From JBKECO01 sp047974745 (lineage in GTDB: Bacteria > Bacillota > Clostridia > Lachnospirales > Lachnospiraceae): a stretch of 64,000 nt of DNA. Every line of letters starts with the position of its first letter. Within the stretch, counting starts at the first letter, position 1. Positions 1 to 8,745 of the stretch are shown in pieces. The translations under genes and the position numbers were made by a program. Location: NCBI GenBank assembly GCA_047974745.1, contig JBKECO010000021.1, positions 1 through 64,000 on the forward strand, given 5' to 3'. The notes beneath the pieces were generated by a model. The model ran no database searches and had not been told where the DNA came from. It was given only the letters and a program-made list of their open reading frames with translations.

Positions 1-126
1 AGGTGACTGGAGTTCTTTCCGGTGATATCTTGATGAATGCCGGGATTTTAATTAAAAATCCATGGGGTGATTTCATGGGAGAATTAATACATCTAAAAAA
101 GATCAATAATGGGGGAAATAGTAACA

Positions 127-1170
127 ATGGCAAAATCAGTGAAACTGGCGGACATTGCAAGTAAGCTCAACATCAGTACCGTAACTGTCTCAAAGGCACT
201 TTCAGGCCATAAGGGTGTCAGCGAGGATTTAAGAGATAAGATCATAGAACTTGCGGATTCAATGGGGTATAAGCAACCATCTGTACTTCGAAAGGAGCGG
301 GTGAAACGTAGCTACAATCTTGGAGTTATTATTGGTCAGGAATATCTGGATAAGTACGATTCGTTCTATTGGCAGATGTATCAGAAGCTGACAACGGAAG
401 CAGTGGCAAGAGGATGCTTTACAATGCTTGAAGTCATCAGTGAAGAGGAGGTAGCAAAATTGCAACTGCCTAAGTTGATCCAAGAGGAAAAGATCGAAGG
501 TCTTATCGTAATTGGCCGTATGAATCAGCAATATCTGGAAAAACTGGAGCAGCAGTCACCGGTTCCCCGTGTATATCTTGATTTCAACATGGAAAAAGAG
601 ACATGCGATGCTGTGATTTCAGACAGTTTTTATGGAGCCTGTCTGCTGACGAATTATCTGTTCGACATGGGGCATAAGAAGATAGCATACGTTGGGACCA
701 TTCTGGCTACAGACAGTATTACTGACAGATATTTTGGTTATTGCAAATCTATGATCGAACATGGATGCATAGTAAGAGAAGACTGGATCATTGCTGACCG
801 CGACACAGAGCATGGCAAAATCGACCCCACAAATCTGCTTCAGCTGCCCGCAGAAATGCCGACTGCATTTGTGTGTAATTGTGATCTGACAGCAAGTGAA
901 CTGATCCGAAAACTGAAAAAGAATGGCTACCAGGTTCCACAGGATATCTCCGTTGTCGGATATGATAATTATCTGTTTCCCGGCCTTTGTGATGTGGAAA
1001 TAACGACCTATGAGGTAGATATGAAGGAGATGGGCAAAAAGGCAATAAGTATTCTGCTCCATAAGATGGCAGGTGATGAGTATAAACGAGGCATTTCCAT
1101 CGTCGAGGGCAATCTGGTATATAAAGAAAGCGTTAAAAAATTATCTCCGGTAGAGCTGTCTGAACCGTAG
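127..1170 (+). CDS. LacI-family transcriptional regulator
   Basis: A DNA-binding regulator that represses or activates sugar-use genes according to a bound sugar. The first ~50 residues form the LacI helix-turn-helix (LADIASKLNISTVTVSKALS) followed by a hinge; the rest, about residues 60-340, is a periplasmic-binding-protein-like effector domain. The ATG at 127 is chosen over the one at 109 because GGGGGAA at 111-117 sits at normal ribosome-binding distance and the protein then starts MAKSVKLADIA, as usual for LacI proteins. It lies just upstream of a GH130 gene in the same orientation, so it probably controls manno-oligosaccharide use. That target gene now carries a stop codon, so the regulator may be left without its local target. 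The ligand cannot be read from the sequence. Confidence 0.9.
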   Translation: MAKSVKLADIASKLNISTVTVSKALSGHKGVSEDLRDKIIELADSMGYKQPSVLRKERVKRSYNLGVIIGQEYLDKYDSFYWQMYQKLTTEAVARGCFTMLEVISEEEVAKLQLPKLIQEEKIEGLIVIGRMNQQYLEKLEQQSPVPRVYLDFNMEKETCDAVISDSFYGACLLTNYLFDMGHKKIAYVGTILATDSITDRYFGYCKSMIEHGCIVREDWIIADRDTEHGKIDPTNLLQLPAEMPTAFVCNCDLTASELIRKLKKNGYQVPQDISVVGYDNYLFPGLCDVEITTYEVDMKEMGKKAISILLHKMAGDEYKRGISIVEGNLVYKESVKKLSPVELSEP

Positions 1171-1322
1171 AGGTGGTCGTTGGATTCTTTCATGCCTGGG
1201 AGCGAGATTTGACCTCGTCGAACCCTGGAAGTGTCCCTATCATAATAGCAGGATGTGCTTAGAGATCACCCGGCGGACAGAAAAGATAAAACAGAAAGCA
1301 ATTACATCAAAGGAGAAACAAA

Positions 1323-2495
1323 ATGATTCATGAAAAATACTATGAACTTCTGGAACAGCAGGAACAACTGCTATCGAAAGCTAATGAAAAAAGCGATTTT
1401 TATAATGGGATATATGACAGGTATGTGTATCCAGTCCTTACAAGAGAGCATTTGCCGCTGACTTGGAGATATGATCTGAGGAAAGAGACAAATCCGTATT
1501 TTATAGAACGGCTCGGCATCAATGCAGTCATGAATTCAGGAGCCATAGAACTGAATGGAAGCTATTATCTTGTCGCAAGAATTGAAGGAAATGACCGTAA
1601 GTCATTTTTTGGCGTTGCAGAAAGTAAATCCGGAGTGGATGGATTTCGTTTCTGGGACTATCCGATCCTGTTGGAGGATACGTGTCCTGAAGAGACAAAT
1701 GTATATGATATGCGTCTGACGAAGCACGAGGATGGTTATATTTACGGCGTATTCTGTTCAGAAAGCAAGGACACATCAACGAAGGATCTTTCGGCTGCTG
1801 TAGCGGCAGCCGGAATTATACGAACGAAAGATCTAAAGACATGGGAGAGGCTTGATAATCTGACGACCTTACGTTCCCCACAGCAAAGAAATGTAGTTCT
1901 TCATCCGGAGTTTGTGGAGGGAAAATATGCATTCTATACCAGACCTATGGATGATTTTATTGACACAGGTTCAGGCGGAGGAGTTTGATTTGGCCTCGTG
2001 ACGGATATCGAACACGCTGTGATCGATGAGGAGAGAATGACCAGTATCCGAAAATATCACACCATAACAGAAGCAAAAAATGGAGCCGGAGCAGTTCCCA
2101 TCAAAACGGATCGTGGCTGGATCCATATTGCTCATGGAGTACGAAATACTGCAGCAGGTCTTCGCTATGTGATCTATGCATTTGCCACCTCCCTCGATGA
2201 CCCTGCGAATGTGATCGCTGAGCCTTCTGGACTTTTGATTGGACCAAGAGGCGAAGAGCGTGTCGGCGATGTCAGCAATGTCGTATTCACGAATGGAGCC
2301 ATCGTAAATGAGAAAAATGAGGTATTTATCTATTATGCTTCTTCCGATACCAGAATGCATGTGGCAGTCACTGATCTGGATAAACTTATGGATTATGTTT
2401 TTTTCTCACCACAAGACCCTGGCAGAAGCGTAAAATGCGTTGAACAAAGATGTGATCTGATCCGTCAGAACCTCGAGTTGTTAAAAGCCAGATAA
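1323..2495 (+). pseudogene. GH130 mannoside phosphorylase, interrupted by in-frame TGA
   Basis: GH130 enzymes phosphorolyse beta-mannosides such as mannosyl-glucose in the cytoplasm. The frame starts at ATG 1323 after AAAGGAG and runs in one phase to the stop at 2493-2495, about 390 codons, the normal family length. It is cut by TGA at 1986-1988. Both halves are recognisable. The first contains NVYDMRL, the region of the family's catalytic Asp, and ends at GSGGGV. The second continues FGLVTDIEHA and contains VGDVSNVVF and YYASSDTRMHVA, as in intact family members. The family normally has Gly at the TGA position, so a single GGA-to-TGA change explains it. A GTG at 1998 could restart translation but would give only the C-terminal part. 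Called a nonsense pseudogene; recoding cannot be excluded. Confidence 0.8.
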
Positions 2496-2517
2496 GGAAT
2501 CGTGAAAAAGAAAGTGG

Positions 2518-2667
2518 AGAGGTGATGTAACCTATCGAAATGCAGTGCTTTTTCCGAGAAAGATCAATGGAAACTATGTAATGCTCTCCCACCCTTCTGA
2601 CAGCTATGTTGGCCTGGCATTTACGGAATTTGATGAGATTATCGATTCTATCAAGGAACACAGCTGA
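2518..2667 (+). pseudogene. Fragment of a second GH130-like glycosidase
   Basis: An open stretch of about 50 codons without a start codon reads TYRNAVLFPRKINGNYVMLS, then HPSD and FTEFDEIIDSIKEHS before a TGA at 2665-2667. The RNAVLFP.KINGKY pattern is typical of the middle of GH130 mannosidases and phosphorylases, where a GH130 of about 300 residues would otherwise stand. The sequence before and after it is missing, and the tail after HPSD does not follow the family pattern, so an internal deletion is likely. It sits directly behind the interrupted GH130 gene and before the restriction-modification pair, which suggests that rearrangement removed most of a second glycosidase gene here. Confidence 0.55.
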
Positions 2668-2881
2668 TGCATGGCAGAGTCTCAGAACGAGCAGATTACA
2701 GACTGTCGGATCATGTTGCTGGGGTTTGAGTTGATTTCTGTGATAGTCTCAGGAAAGACTGCAGACATATTGTGATATTATGTGAAACAAAGATTAAAAA
2801 CCAGAACAATTGTTCGCCTCATCTTGACTTAAGTGATCCATAATGTTAATATATTTTCATAACTTGTCAGGAGGGTTACAA

Positions 2882-4177
2882 ATGGAATATGTAATTGACA
2901 AAAATGAAGTACATGCCATTATGGAGAAGAAAAATATAAAGACACAATCGGAATTGGCAGAAAAATTAGGAATGACAAAAAACCAACTGTCTGTTATTTT
3001 ATCAGCAAAAAGTAACCCTTTAAAGAGCAATTATCAAAAACTATGCGATGTTCTTGAAGTCAAACCGATGGATATTATGGTTCAAAAAGAAAAACTGGAA
3101 AAGAAGAAAAAGGATAAAGTGGTAGTTGAAAGTCAGTTAGCATTTGTTGATGTCAGAACTATCAAAGCGAAAAGGAAATATCATTCTGTGGAACTTTTTG
3201 CAGGAGCTGGTGGGTTGGCTCTGGGTTTAGAACTAGCGGGATTTCATGCAGATGGATTGGTCGAGATCGATAAATATGCGGCACAAACTTTGAGAGATAA
3301 TCGTCCGGCGTGGAATGTTATTGAAGAAGATATCGTTAAGGTTTCGGAAAATGGGATTAAAAATTATTTAACTGAAAATTGTGAGATAGATTTTGTATCA
3401 GGAGGATATCCATGCCAGGCATTTAGCTATGCTGGTCATAAGCTGGGATTAGATGATGTCCGTGGGACAATGTTTTTCTATTTTGCGAAGGTGGTTAAAG
3501 ACTTGAACCCTAAGGTGTTTTTGGCTGAAAATGTAAAGGGACTTACAACACATGATAATGGAAAAACACTGCAGACAATGATTAGTATTTATGAAAATAT
3601 GGGATACAATGTAACTTGGAATGTTTTAAAGGCAAATGACTACGGAGTGGCACAGAAGAGAGAACGTGTCGTAATTATAGGTATTAGAAATGATATCAAG
3701 ATTGAGTATCGTCTGCCCAACGAATATGAGTACAAACCAGTCTTAAAAGATGCTTTAATGAACGTACCAAAATCAATGGGTGAAAGATATCCTGATAAAA
3801 AACGAAAAGTATTAGAATTAGTTCCGCCAGGTGGATATTGGAGAGATCTTCCAGAGCCGATCGCAAAAGAATATATGGGGAAGAGCTACTATTCGGGTGG
3901 TGGAAGAACTGGTATGGCAAGAAGAATTTCCTGGAATGAACCTAGTTTAACGCTGACATGTAGCCCGGCACAAAAACAAACAGAAAGATGTCATCCTGAA
4001 GAAACACGACCATTCACAGTGCGAGAATATGCCAGAATTCAAAGCTTTCCGGATGATTGGGAATTTTCGGGTTCCATGGGACAACAATACAAGCAAATCG
4101 GGAATGCTGTTCCTGTACAATTTGCAAAAGCAATTGGTTTGTCAATTATCGATCTATTAAATAAAGCAGAGGTCTAG
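2882..4177 (+). CDS. DNA (cytosine-5) methyltransferase with N-terminal HTH
   Basis: Methylates cytosine C5 in a specific DNA sequence and protects the host from the adjacent restriction enzyme. Residues ~1-60 form an XRE-type helix-turn-helix (TQSELAEKLGMTKNQLSVIL), probably for self-regulation. The catalytic part carries the ordered C5-methylase motifs: ELFAGAGGLALGLE (I, AdoMet binding), GGYPCQAFS (IV, catalytic Cys), ENVKGL (VI), QKRERVVIIG (VIII) and QIGNAVPVQFAKAI (X). The target recognition region lies between VIII and X; its specificity cannot be read. The start is set at 2882 because AGGAGGG at 2870-2876 precedes it; the upstream ATG at 2843 lacks a site. Its stop codon overlaps that of the convergent nuclease gene. 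Confidence 0.93.
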   Translation: MEYVIDKNEVHAIMEKKNIKTQSELAEKLGMTKNQLSVILSAKSNPLKSNYQKLCDVLEVKPMDIMVQKEKLEKKKKDKVVVESQLAFVDVRTIKAKRKYHSVELFAGAGGLALGLELAGFHADGLVEIDKYAAQTLRDNRPAWNVIEEDIVKVSENGIKNYLTENCEIDFVSGGYPCQAFSYAGHKLGLDDVRGTMFFYFAKVVKDLNPKVFLAENVKGLTTHDNGKTLQTMISIYENMGYNVTWNVLKANDYGVAQKRERVVIIGIRNDIKIEYRLPNEYEYKPVLKDALMNVPKSMGERYPDKKRKVLELVPPGGYWRDLPEPIAKEYMGKSYYSGGGRTGMARRISWNEPSLTLTCSPAQKQTERCHPEETRPFTVREYARIQSFPDDWEFSGSMGQQYKQIGNAVPVQFAKAIGLSIIDLLNKAEV

Positions 4178-5052
4178 TCCTCTGCTTTTTCAATCTCAAC
4201 TGATAGTTTTTCAATAACGCTGTCTAATAGTTCTCTGCCATCATATTCGGATGCAACTTCATCAATTGCATTCGTTAATTCAATATAAAAATTTCGATCA
4301 CCGGTTAAGCGATACCAAAAATCCTGTCCAATATATACAGGATAATCCATCTGGATCTTTTTAAAATGATTGCTTAAGTCTTTCATTTCTCCGTAAAAAA
4401 CACCTACAATTAAATCATTTAATCCGATATTCAGATTATTTGTTCGGGCAAGATTCTTAACTCCTGCAAAGTGATCTGAAATAGTTTTGACATCGTCTTT
4501 ATTGATGGTATTTGGACCAGCTTTTATCTGACAGTACTTTCGTCTGCCGTCAGTAAAATCTTCGAATTCAATATCAATACCTGAGGTAGTAGATGCAAAT
4601 CCAGATAAGATATCACTGCAAAATTTTTGAAGATTCGTGCCAAAAGTAGTATTGATCGATGTGCCCAAAGTTCTCGCATATACCAAGGCAGTTGCTTTAC
4701 TTTTTGCAGAACTATCACCTAATAGAAAATTCGCTTTATAATTATCCAAAAATGGATTTAGATTGAATTCCTTTAGATGCTCAAGCTTTAACGTGTTTTT
4801 ACGATGGTTCTCAGCAATTTCTTCGCGGAAGAACTTTTTCCATTTTTGAATGATTTCAGCTTTTTGTTTGCGAGCCGCAATAATATTTGTCAAAGCATCC
4901 TTGCCTAAGCGTTTATACAATTCAAATTCCGTAGGACTCAACCCAAGAACGTTGTAAACATCGGACTCATCACAGATTAATGAAGCTTGCTCATCGAATT
5001 GTTCGAGGCTTATTTCGTTGTTAATATATTGATTAAAAAATGCGTCACTCAT
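4174..5052 (-). CDS. Type II restriction endonuclease (PD-(D/E)XK type)
   Basis: Restriction partner of the convergent cytosine methylase; the two stop codons overlap at 4174-4177. The protein is 292 residues with no signal peptide or membrane segment. A nuclease-like core is visible in the middle: TTSGIDIEFEDF supplies an acidic residue, and about 13 residues further the strand YCQIKAGP supplies a Gln-x-Lys, the spacing expected for the PD-(D/E)XK fold. The general pattern, including GTSINTTFG and FYGE, reminds me of the group annotated as PmeII-family type II nucleases, but I cannot confirm this by search. The recognition site is not deducible. Being tail to tail with the methylase, it needs its own promoter, in the 5053-5200 interval. 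Confidence 0.75.
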   Translation of the reverse strand: MSDAFFNQYINNEISLEQFDEQASLICDESDVYNVLGLSPTEFELYKRLGKDALTNIIAARKQKAEIIQKWKKFFREEIAENHRKNTLKLEHLKEFNLNPFLDNYKANFLLGDSSAKSKATALVYARTLGTSINTTFGTNLQKFCSDILSGFASTTSGIDIEFEDFTDGRRKYCQIKAGPNTINKDDVKTISDHFAGVKNLARTNNLNIGLNDLIVGVFYGEMKDLSNHFKKIQMDYPVYIGQDFWYRLTGDRNFYIELTNAIDEVASEYDGRELLDSVIEKLSVEIEKAED

Positions 5053-5217
5053 GGTAATGCTCCTATTTGTGCAATGTATATAAATTATACGGTATTCTCT
5101 TGGAAAAGTAAAATTCTATCTAAGTTCACGGGAAAAGTGATATAATGATGGAAATTGTAAAATCAAAAAAATGCTACTCGAATCAAAGCAGAAAAAATCT
5201 TAAGGAGAATGATTTTG

Positions 5218-5979
5218 ATGGAGGAATCCGCCCTTATACAATTGCAAAAAATAGAATTTTCCTATCGGGAGAAGAAAATTCTTTCATCTTTTGATTTCAC
5301 TTTTCGCAAAGATACCGCATATGCCCTGATCGGTCAGTCCGGGTGTGGAAAAAGTACATTGTTAAAGCTTCTGGCAGGTCATTTGGATCCGGATTCCGGA
5401 ACAATACATAGGAGTAGTGAAATAAGTAATATCCATAACGGAAGGACCGGATTCCTTTTTCAGGATCTGGCACTGTTCCCCTGGCAGACTGTTCATCAAA
5501 GTGTGACCATGCCCTTAAAGCTGCAGCGAAAAAGTACGACTTCATTAGTTGATCCATTTGTTGAGAATATGCTACGAGATCTGGGAATCTGGGATAAACG
5601 GGACGATTATGTCAAAAGCTTGAGTGGTGGTGAGAAACAGAGAGCGGCACTGGCAAGAACATTGATCCTGAGACCGGATCTGCTTTTGATGGATGAGCCG
5701 ACATCTGCCCTTGATATGATGACAAAGGAAGTATTTCAGGAGCTCTTGCAAAGAGAGAGGGAGAAGCATGGTTTTTCCATGATCTGTGTGACGCATGATA
5801 TCGAAGAAGCTGTCCGTCTGGGAGAAATTATTTTGATCATGGATCAAAAGGGAGAGATCCAATCTGTATTCAATCCGTTCTATCTGGAGCCGAATATGAA
5901 AGAGGATCTGAATTGCTACCAGTTCTGCATTGAATTAAGAATAAAATTGGGGCTGGGAGGTAACGTCTATGAGGAGTAG
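5218..5979 (+). CDS. ABC transporter ATPase, nitrate/sulfonate/taurine type
   Basis: Energises import by the permease encoded next. Walker A is GQSGCGKST, the Q-loop reads FLFQDLALFPW, the signature is LSGGEKQR and Walker B is LLLMDEPTSALD, with the H-loop in CVTHD; all catalytic elements look intact. The length of about 253 residues fits the SsuB/TauB/ThiZ group. Start 5218 is preferred because AAGGAG at 5202-5207 is 10 bases upstream, whereas the ATG at 5209 would be too close. The gene overlaps the permease start by 11 bases, so the two are translationally coupled. The matching binding protein is encoded on the other strand at 6743-7720. The substrate (sulfonate, thiamine precursor or similar) is unknown. 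Confidence 0.9.
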   Translation: MEESALIQLQKIEFSYREKKILSSFDFTFRKDTAYALIGQSGCGKSTLLKLLAGHLDPDSGTIHRSSEISNIHNGRTGFLFQDLALFPWQTVHQSVTMPLKLQRKSTTSLVDPFVENMLRDLGIWDKRDDYVKSLSGGEKQRAALARTLILRPDLLLMDEPTSALDMMTKEVFQELLQREREKHGFSMICVTHDIEEAVRLGEIILIMDQKGEIQSVFNPFYLEPNMKEDLNCYQFCIELRIKLGLGGNVYEE

Positions 5980-6700
5980 ATTCGTTTTATATATCACAGG
6001 CTTGCTCAGTTTCCTGCTCCTATGGCAGATATGCTATTGGCTGCTGGATAATCATATGATTCCTTCACCTATTTCGACACTGGTGTACTTTTATCGGCAT
6101 TTTAAACTGTTGTTTTTGCATGCACTGGCCAGTAGTCTGAGAATCCTCATAGCTGTCATTCTCGCACTTTTCATTGGGATTCCATCTGGAATCACACTGG
6201 GAACCAGTCCGAAGCTGAGGAAAATATTCGATCCGCTGATCTATTTTATGTATCCGATACCAAAGGTGGCGTTCCTGCCTGTATTCATGATCTTATTTGG
6301 TCTAGGCAATGTATCAAAGATCCTGCTCGTAGTTCTGATCGTTGTATTTCAAGTGGTTCTGTCGATCAGAGATGGGGTACTCGACATTGACGAAAATTAC
6401 TACAAAGTGTTGTTTGGAATGACATCCAGAAAAAGTGATATCCTAAGATATATTATTCTGCCGGCGACACTGCCCAGAATGATTTCTGGAACGCGGATCA
6501 GTGTCGGAATCGCACTTGCATCTTTATTTTTTGCAGAGAACTATGCTACGACTTATGGGCTAGGCTATTTTATTCTGAGCACCTGGACTAAAATGGATTA
6601 TCCCGCCATGTTTGGCGGGATAATGGCACTTGGTATAGTTGGTATGGTATTCTATAGCTTCATTGATCTGGCGGAAGGAAAACTTGCGCCGTGGCGATGA
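5969..6700 (+). CDS. ABC transporter permease, SsuC/TauC-like
   Basis: Membrane channel subunit of the importer, 243 residues with about six hydrophobic segments beginning with FVLYITGLLSFLLLWQICYW. It has the binding-protein-dependent permease pattern, with the SsuC-family stretch FLPVFMILFGLGNVSKI and a C-terminal YPAMFGGIMAL region. GGAGG at 5956-5960, inside the ATPase gene, is its ribosome binding site. A perfect 12-bp inverted repeat with a TGTT loop lies inside the coding sequence at 6597-6624, formed by the codons around YPAMFGG. The downstream binding-protein gene is convergent, with 42 bases between the stop codons. Confidence 0.9.
   Translation: MRSRFVLYITGLLSFLLLWQICYWLLDNHMIPSPISTLVYFYRHFKLLFLHALASSLRILIAVILALFIGIPSGITLGTSPKLRKIFDPLIYFMYPIPKVAFLPVFMILFGLGNVSKILLVVLIVVFQVVLSIRDGVLDIDENYYKVLFGMTSRKSDILRYIILPATLPRMISGTRISVGIALASLFFAENYATTYGLGYFILSTWTKMDYPAMFGGIMALGIVGMVFYSFIDLAEGKLAPWR
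6597..6624. repeat. Perfect 12-bp inverted repeat inside permease gene
   Basis: Arms ATTATCCCGCCA and TGGCGGGATAAT are separated by TGTT. The hairpin lies within the coding sequence near the 3' end and has no T-tract. It could stabilise the mRNA end or be a by-product of codon choice. Confidence 0.6.
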
Positions 6701-6742
6701 CATGTGCACGGCAAAAAGACCAGGATCGCTGAAATAACTTAC

Positions 6743-7720
6743 TCAATTTGCAATAAAACTATAGTTGGTCAGCTCATCAAAAGTATAGGATTTGGTGATC
6801 TGGCCTTTTTCAACTGTCCAGCTTATGATACTGTCGAACTGTTCTTTTTCAATCGTACCTGCATGGGCAAAGGTTCCATACTGTCCGGTGAGGTAATCGT
6901 CAATGGATTCTGGAAACTGATACCCTGCGAGGATGCTGCTGTATTCTGATACATCTGTACTGTTCATATAATCGATCGCTTTGTTATATGCAAGATAAAA
7001 GCTGCTGATATCATCACCTCTGGTGTCGATCATGGATTGTGTGAACATCAGAGTGCCACCTTTGATACCTGCTTCTTTTGAACTGCCTAACAGATGTGCG
7101 CCCTGTGCGACTAACATGCCTGCAGTAGGCTCTGTATATACGACTCCATCGATCTGATCACTCATCAAGGCTTCGGCTCTGGCAGAAAAAGATGCGATTT
7201 CTACGACTTCATATTCAAATCCGTATTCCTCGGCGAATTGATCCATAATGTATTCAAGAATGAAGTTGGGAACAAGGGAAATTCTTTTTCCGGAAAGTTG
7301 ATCCAAGGAAGTGATTCCAGAATTGGGAGAGGACAGAATCTTAAAATCCTCAGGAATATCTGAGGTGATGACCATATCCAGTCCGTGATCCACAAAGGTG
7401 GCAGCGGTCATGACATCTCCGATCGAGGCATCTAGGCTGCCTGCCTGTAAAGCAACATTTCTGTCATTTGGGGAGGAGAAGGTCTCAATCGTGACCGAAA
7501 GTCCCTGCTCATCAAAATATCCATTTTCATATGCCAAAATAATGGGAATTGCTGATTCTGCCGGAAGAATACCAATGTTCAGGGTCTCTTGTACATCGGA
7601 TTGCACCTCGGTACTCTCTGTCGGTGCCTGTGTGTCTTGTGTACTAGCGTCAGCACCACATCCAATCGTGAACATAGTCACGCCTAAGAGCAGTACAGCG
7701 GTTAAAAACGTTTTTTTCAT
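6743..7720 (-). CDS. ABC substrate-binding lipoprotein, NMT1/SsuA-like
   Basis: Captures the substrate outside the membrane for the ATPase/permease pair at 5218-6700. The N-terminus has Lys-Lys, a hydrophobic stretch and a lipobox ending IGCGAD, so Cys21 should be lipidated. A Thr/Ser/Gln-rich linker follows. The mature part starts TLNIGILPAES and has the SsuA/ThiY-type pattern (GYFDEQGLSV, LDASIGDVMTAA, GITSLDQLSGKRIS). The gene is transcribed against its presumed transporter partners and follows the deacetylase gene by 11 bases, so it is probably cotranscribed with the latter. Splitting one ABC system over two convergent units is unusual. Substrate not identified. Confidence 0.87.
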   Translation of the reverse strand: MKKTFLTAVLLLGVTMFTIGCGADASTQDTQAPTESTEVQSDVQETLNIGILPAESAIPIILAYENGYFDEQGLSVTIETFSSPNDRNVALQAGSLDASIGDVMTAATFVDHGLDMVITSDIPEDFKILSSPNSGITSLDQLSGKRISLVPNFILEYIMDQFAEEYGFEYEVVEIASFSARAEALMSDQIDGVVYTEPTAGMLVAQGAHLLGSSKEAGIKGGTLMFTQSMIDTRGDDISSFYLAYNKAIDYMNSTDVSEYSSILAGYQFPESIDDYLTGQYGTFAHAGTIEKEQFDSIISWTVEKGQITKSYTFDELTNYSFIAN

Positions 7721-7731
7721 ATCTGATCTCC

Positions 7732-8493
7732 TTAAAAAATAATTTCGGTGAACATTGTCTGGAACTGACGCAATGTCATGCCCAGCGGGACAACATTTCT
7801 GTGAAGCAGCAATGGGTCACACTGAAGTGAATTATAGCCTGCGACTGTTGTGAATGCAAGTCTGATTCCTTGCTCTTTCAGCAGTTCTTTTACTGGATCG
7901 GAATACTGTCCGAATGGGTAAGCAAAGATATCGCCATGAGTAAGGAGTGGGATCTGGGAACATAGCTGCAAATCCTCTGAGACTGTTTGTTCATCAGACG
8001 TTAAAAGTGCACATTCTTTGGGTCTCCTGCGAGTATGCAGATGATAGCTGTGATTGGCATACTCGAAAATATCCATGATCTCAAGCAGATCCGTTTCAGA
8101 AAGGCAGATGGATTCTTTGGCAGAAAAGGGGGATCTTGCTTCATTCAGCCAACCGCCTACGACAAATGCTGCAGCTTTGAAATTGTGAGAGCGTAGTATC
8201 GGGCAGGCATAGGTCATCATAGACTGATAGCAGTCGTCAAAAGTGAGCAGAACGGATTTTTCGGGAATGGCTGTTCCATGCAGTAGATGGTTTCTCGCCT
8301 CCGTCAGAGTCAGCGTATGATATTGAGCCTGATCCAGCCAGGCCATCTGCTCAACAAAGGATTCCAGTGTGACAAAAAGGGTCGGTGGCAGCAGATCGTT
8401 ATAGTCCTGTGCGACATGGATCGGGGAGGGTCTTGGATCGGTAAGATCCTTCGTTTCCCTGATTTCGTGATAAACAAGAGTAAGAAAGGGCAT
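7732..8493 (-). CDS. Polysaccharide deacetylase (NodB-domain) protein
   Basis: A carbohydrate esterase family 4-like protein of 253 residues. The catalytic pattern is visible: LLTFDDCYQS (motif 1, metal and base Asp residues), NHSYHLH (motif 2, two metal-binding His) and AYPFGQYSD (motif 3). No signal peptide or membrane anchor is seen, so the protein may stay in the cytoplasm or leave by an unknown route. Cell-wall or oligosaccharide N-deacetylation is the family role; the actual substrate is open. It is the first gene of a minus-strand pair with the ABC binding protein, 11 bases apart, which suggests a functional link with that importer. Confidence 0.83.
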   Translation of the reverse strand: MPFLTLVYHEIRETKDLTDPRPSPIHVAQDYNDLLPPTLFVTLESFVEQMAWLDQAQYHTLTLTEARNHLLHGTAIPEKSVLLTFDDCYQSMMTYACPILRSHNFKAAAFVVGGWLNEARSPFSAKESICLSETDLLEIMDIFEYANHSYHLHTRRRPKECALLTSDEQTVSEDLQLCSQIPLLTHGDIFAYPFGQYSDPVKELLKEQGIRLAFTTVAGYNSLQCDPLLLHRNVVPLGMTLRQFQTMFTEIIF

Positions 8494-8745
8494 GGTGGCC
8501 TCCAGATAATTGTTGTATGGTAAATGGAATACTGATATATAGTACCATGCAATCGTATTGGCTTCAATGCATCAATGAAACATCTTTTATAAAAGGAATT
8601 GGAAGTCGATCTAAAAATTTCCAAAATAATAACCCAAATGTAGTATGAAAAATAATACCATATATTTACTTGTGAATTAAAATACAATATACTAGTCTTA
8701 TCATTGATCAAAATGAAAAAGTCAGTTATAGGAAGGAAAAATAAT

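Noticed and set aside
3..163. Open frame at the left edge running into the LacI gene
   Set aside because: It has no recognisable domain, overlaps the LacI start in another phase and is too short to judge.
1986..1988. TGA in GH130 as a selenocysteine codon, prompted by the selD cluster in the same window
   Set aside because: The family has Gly there, no Cys homologue is known to me at this position, and no hairpin of SECIS form was recognised downstream. A point mutation is simpler.
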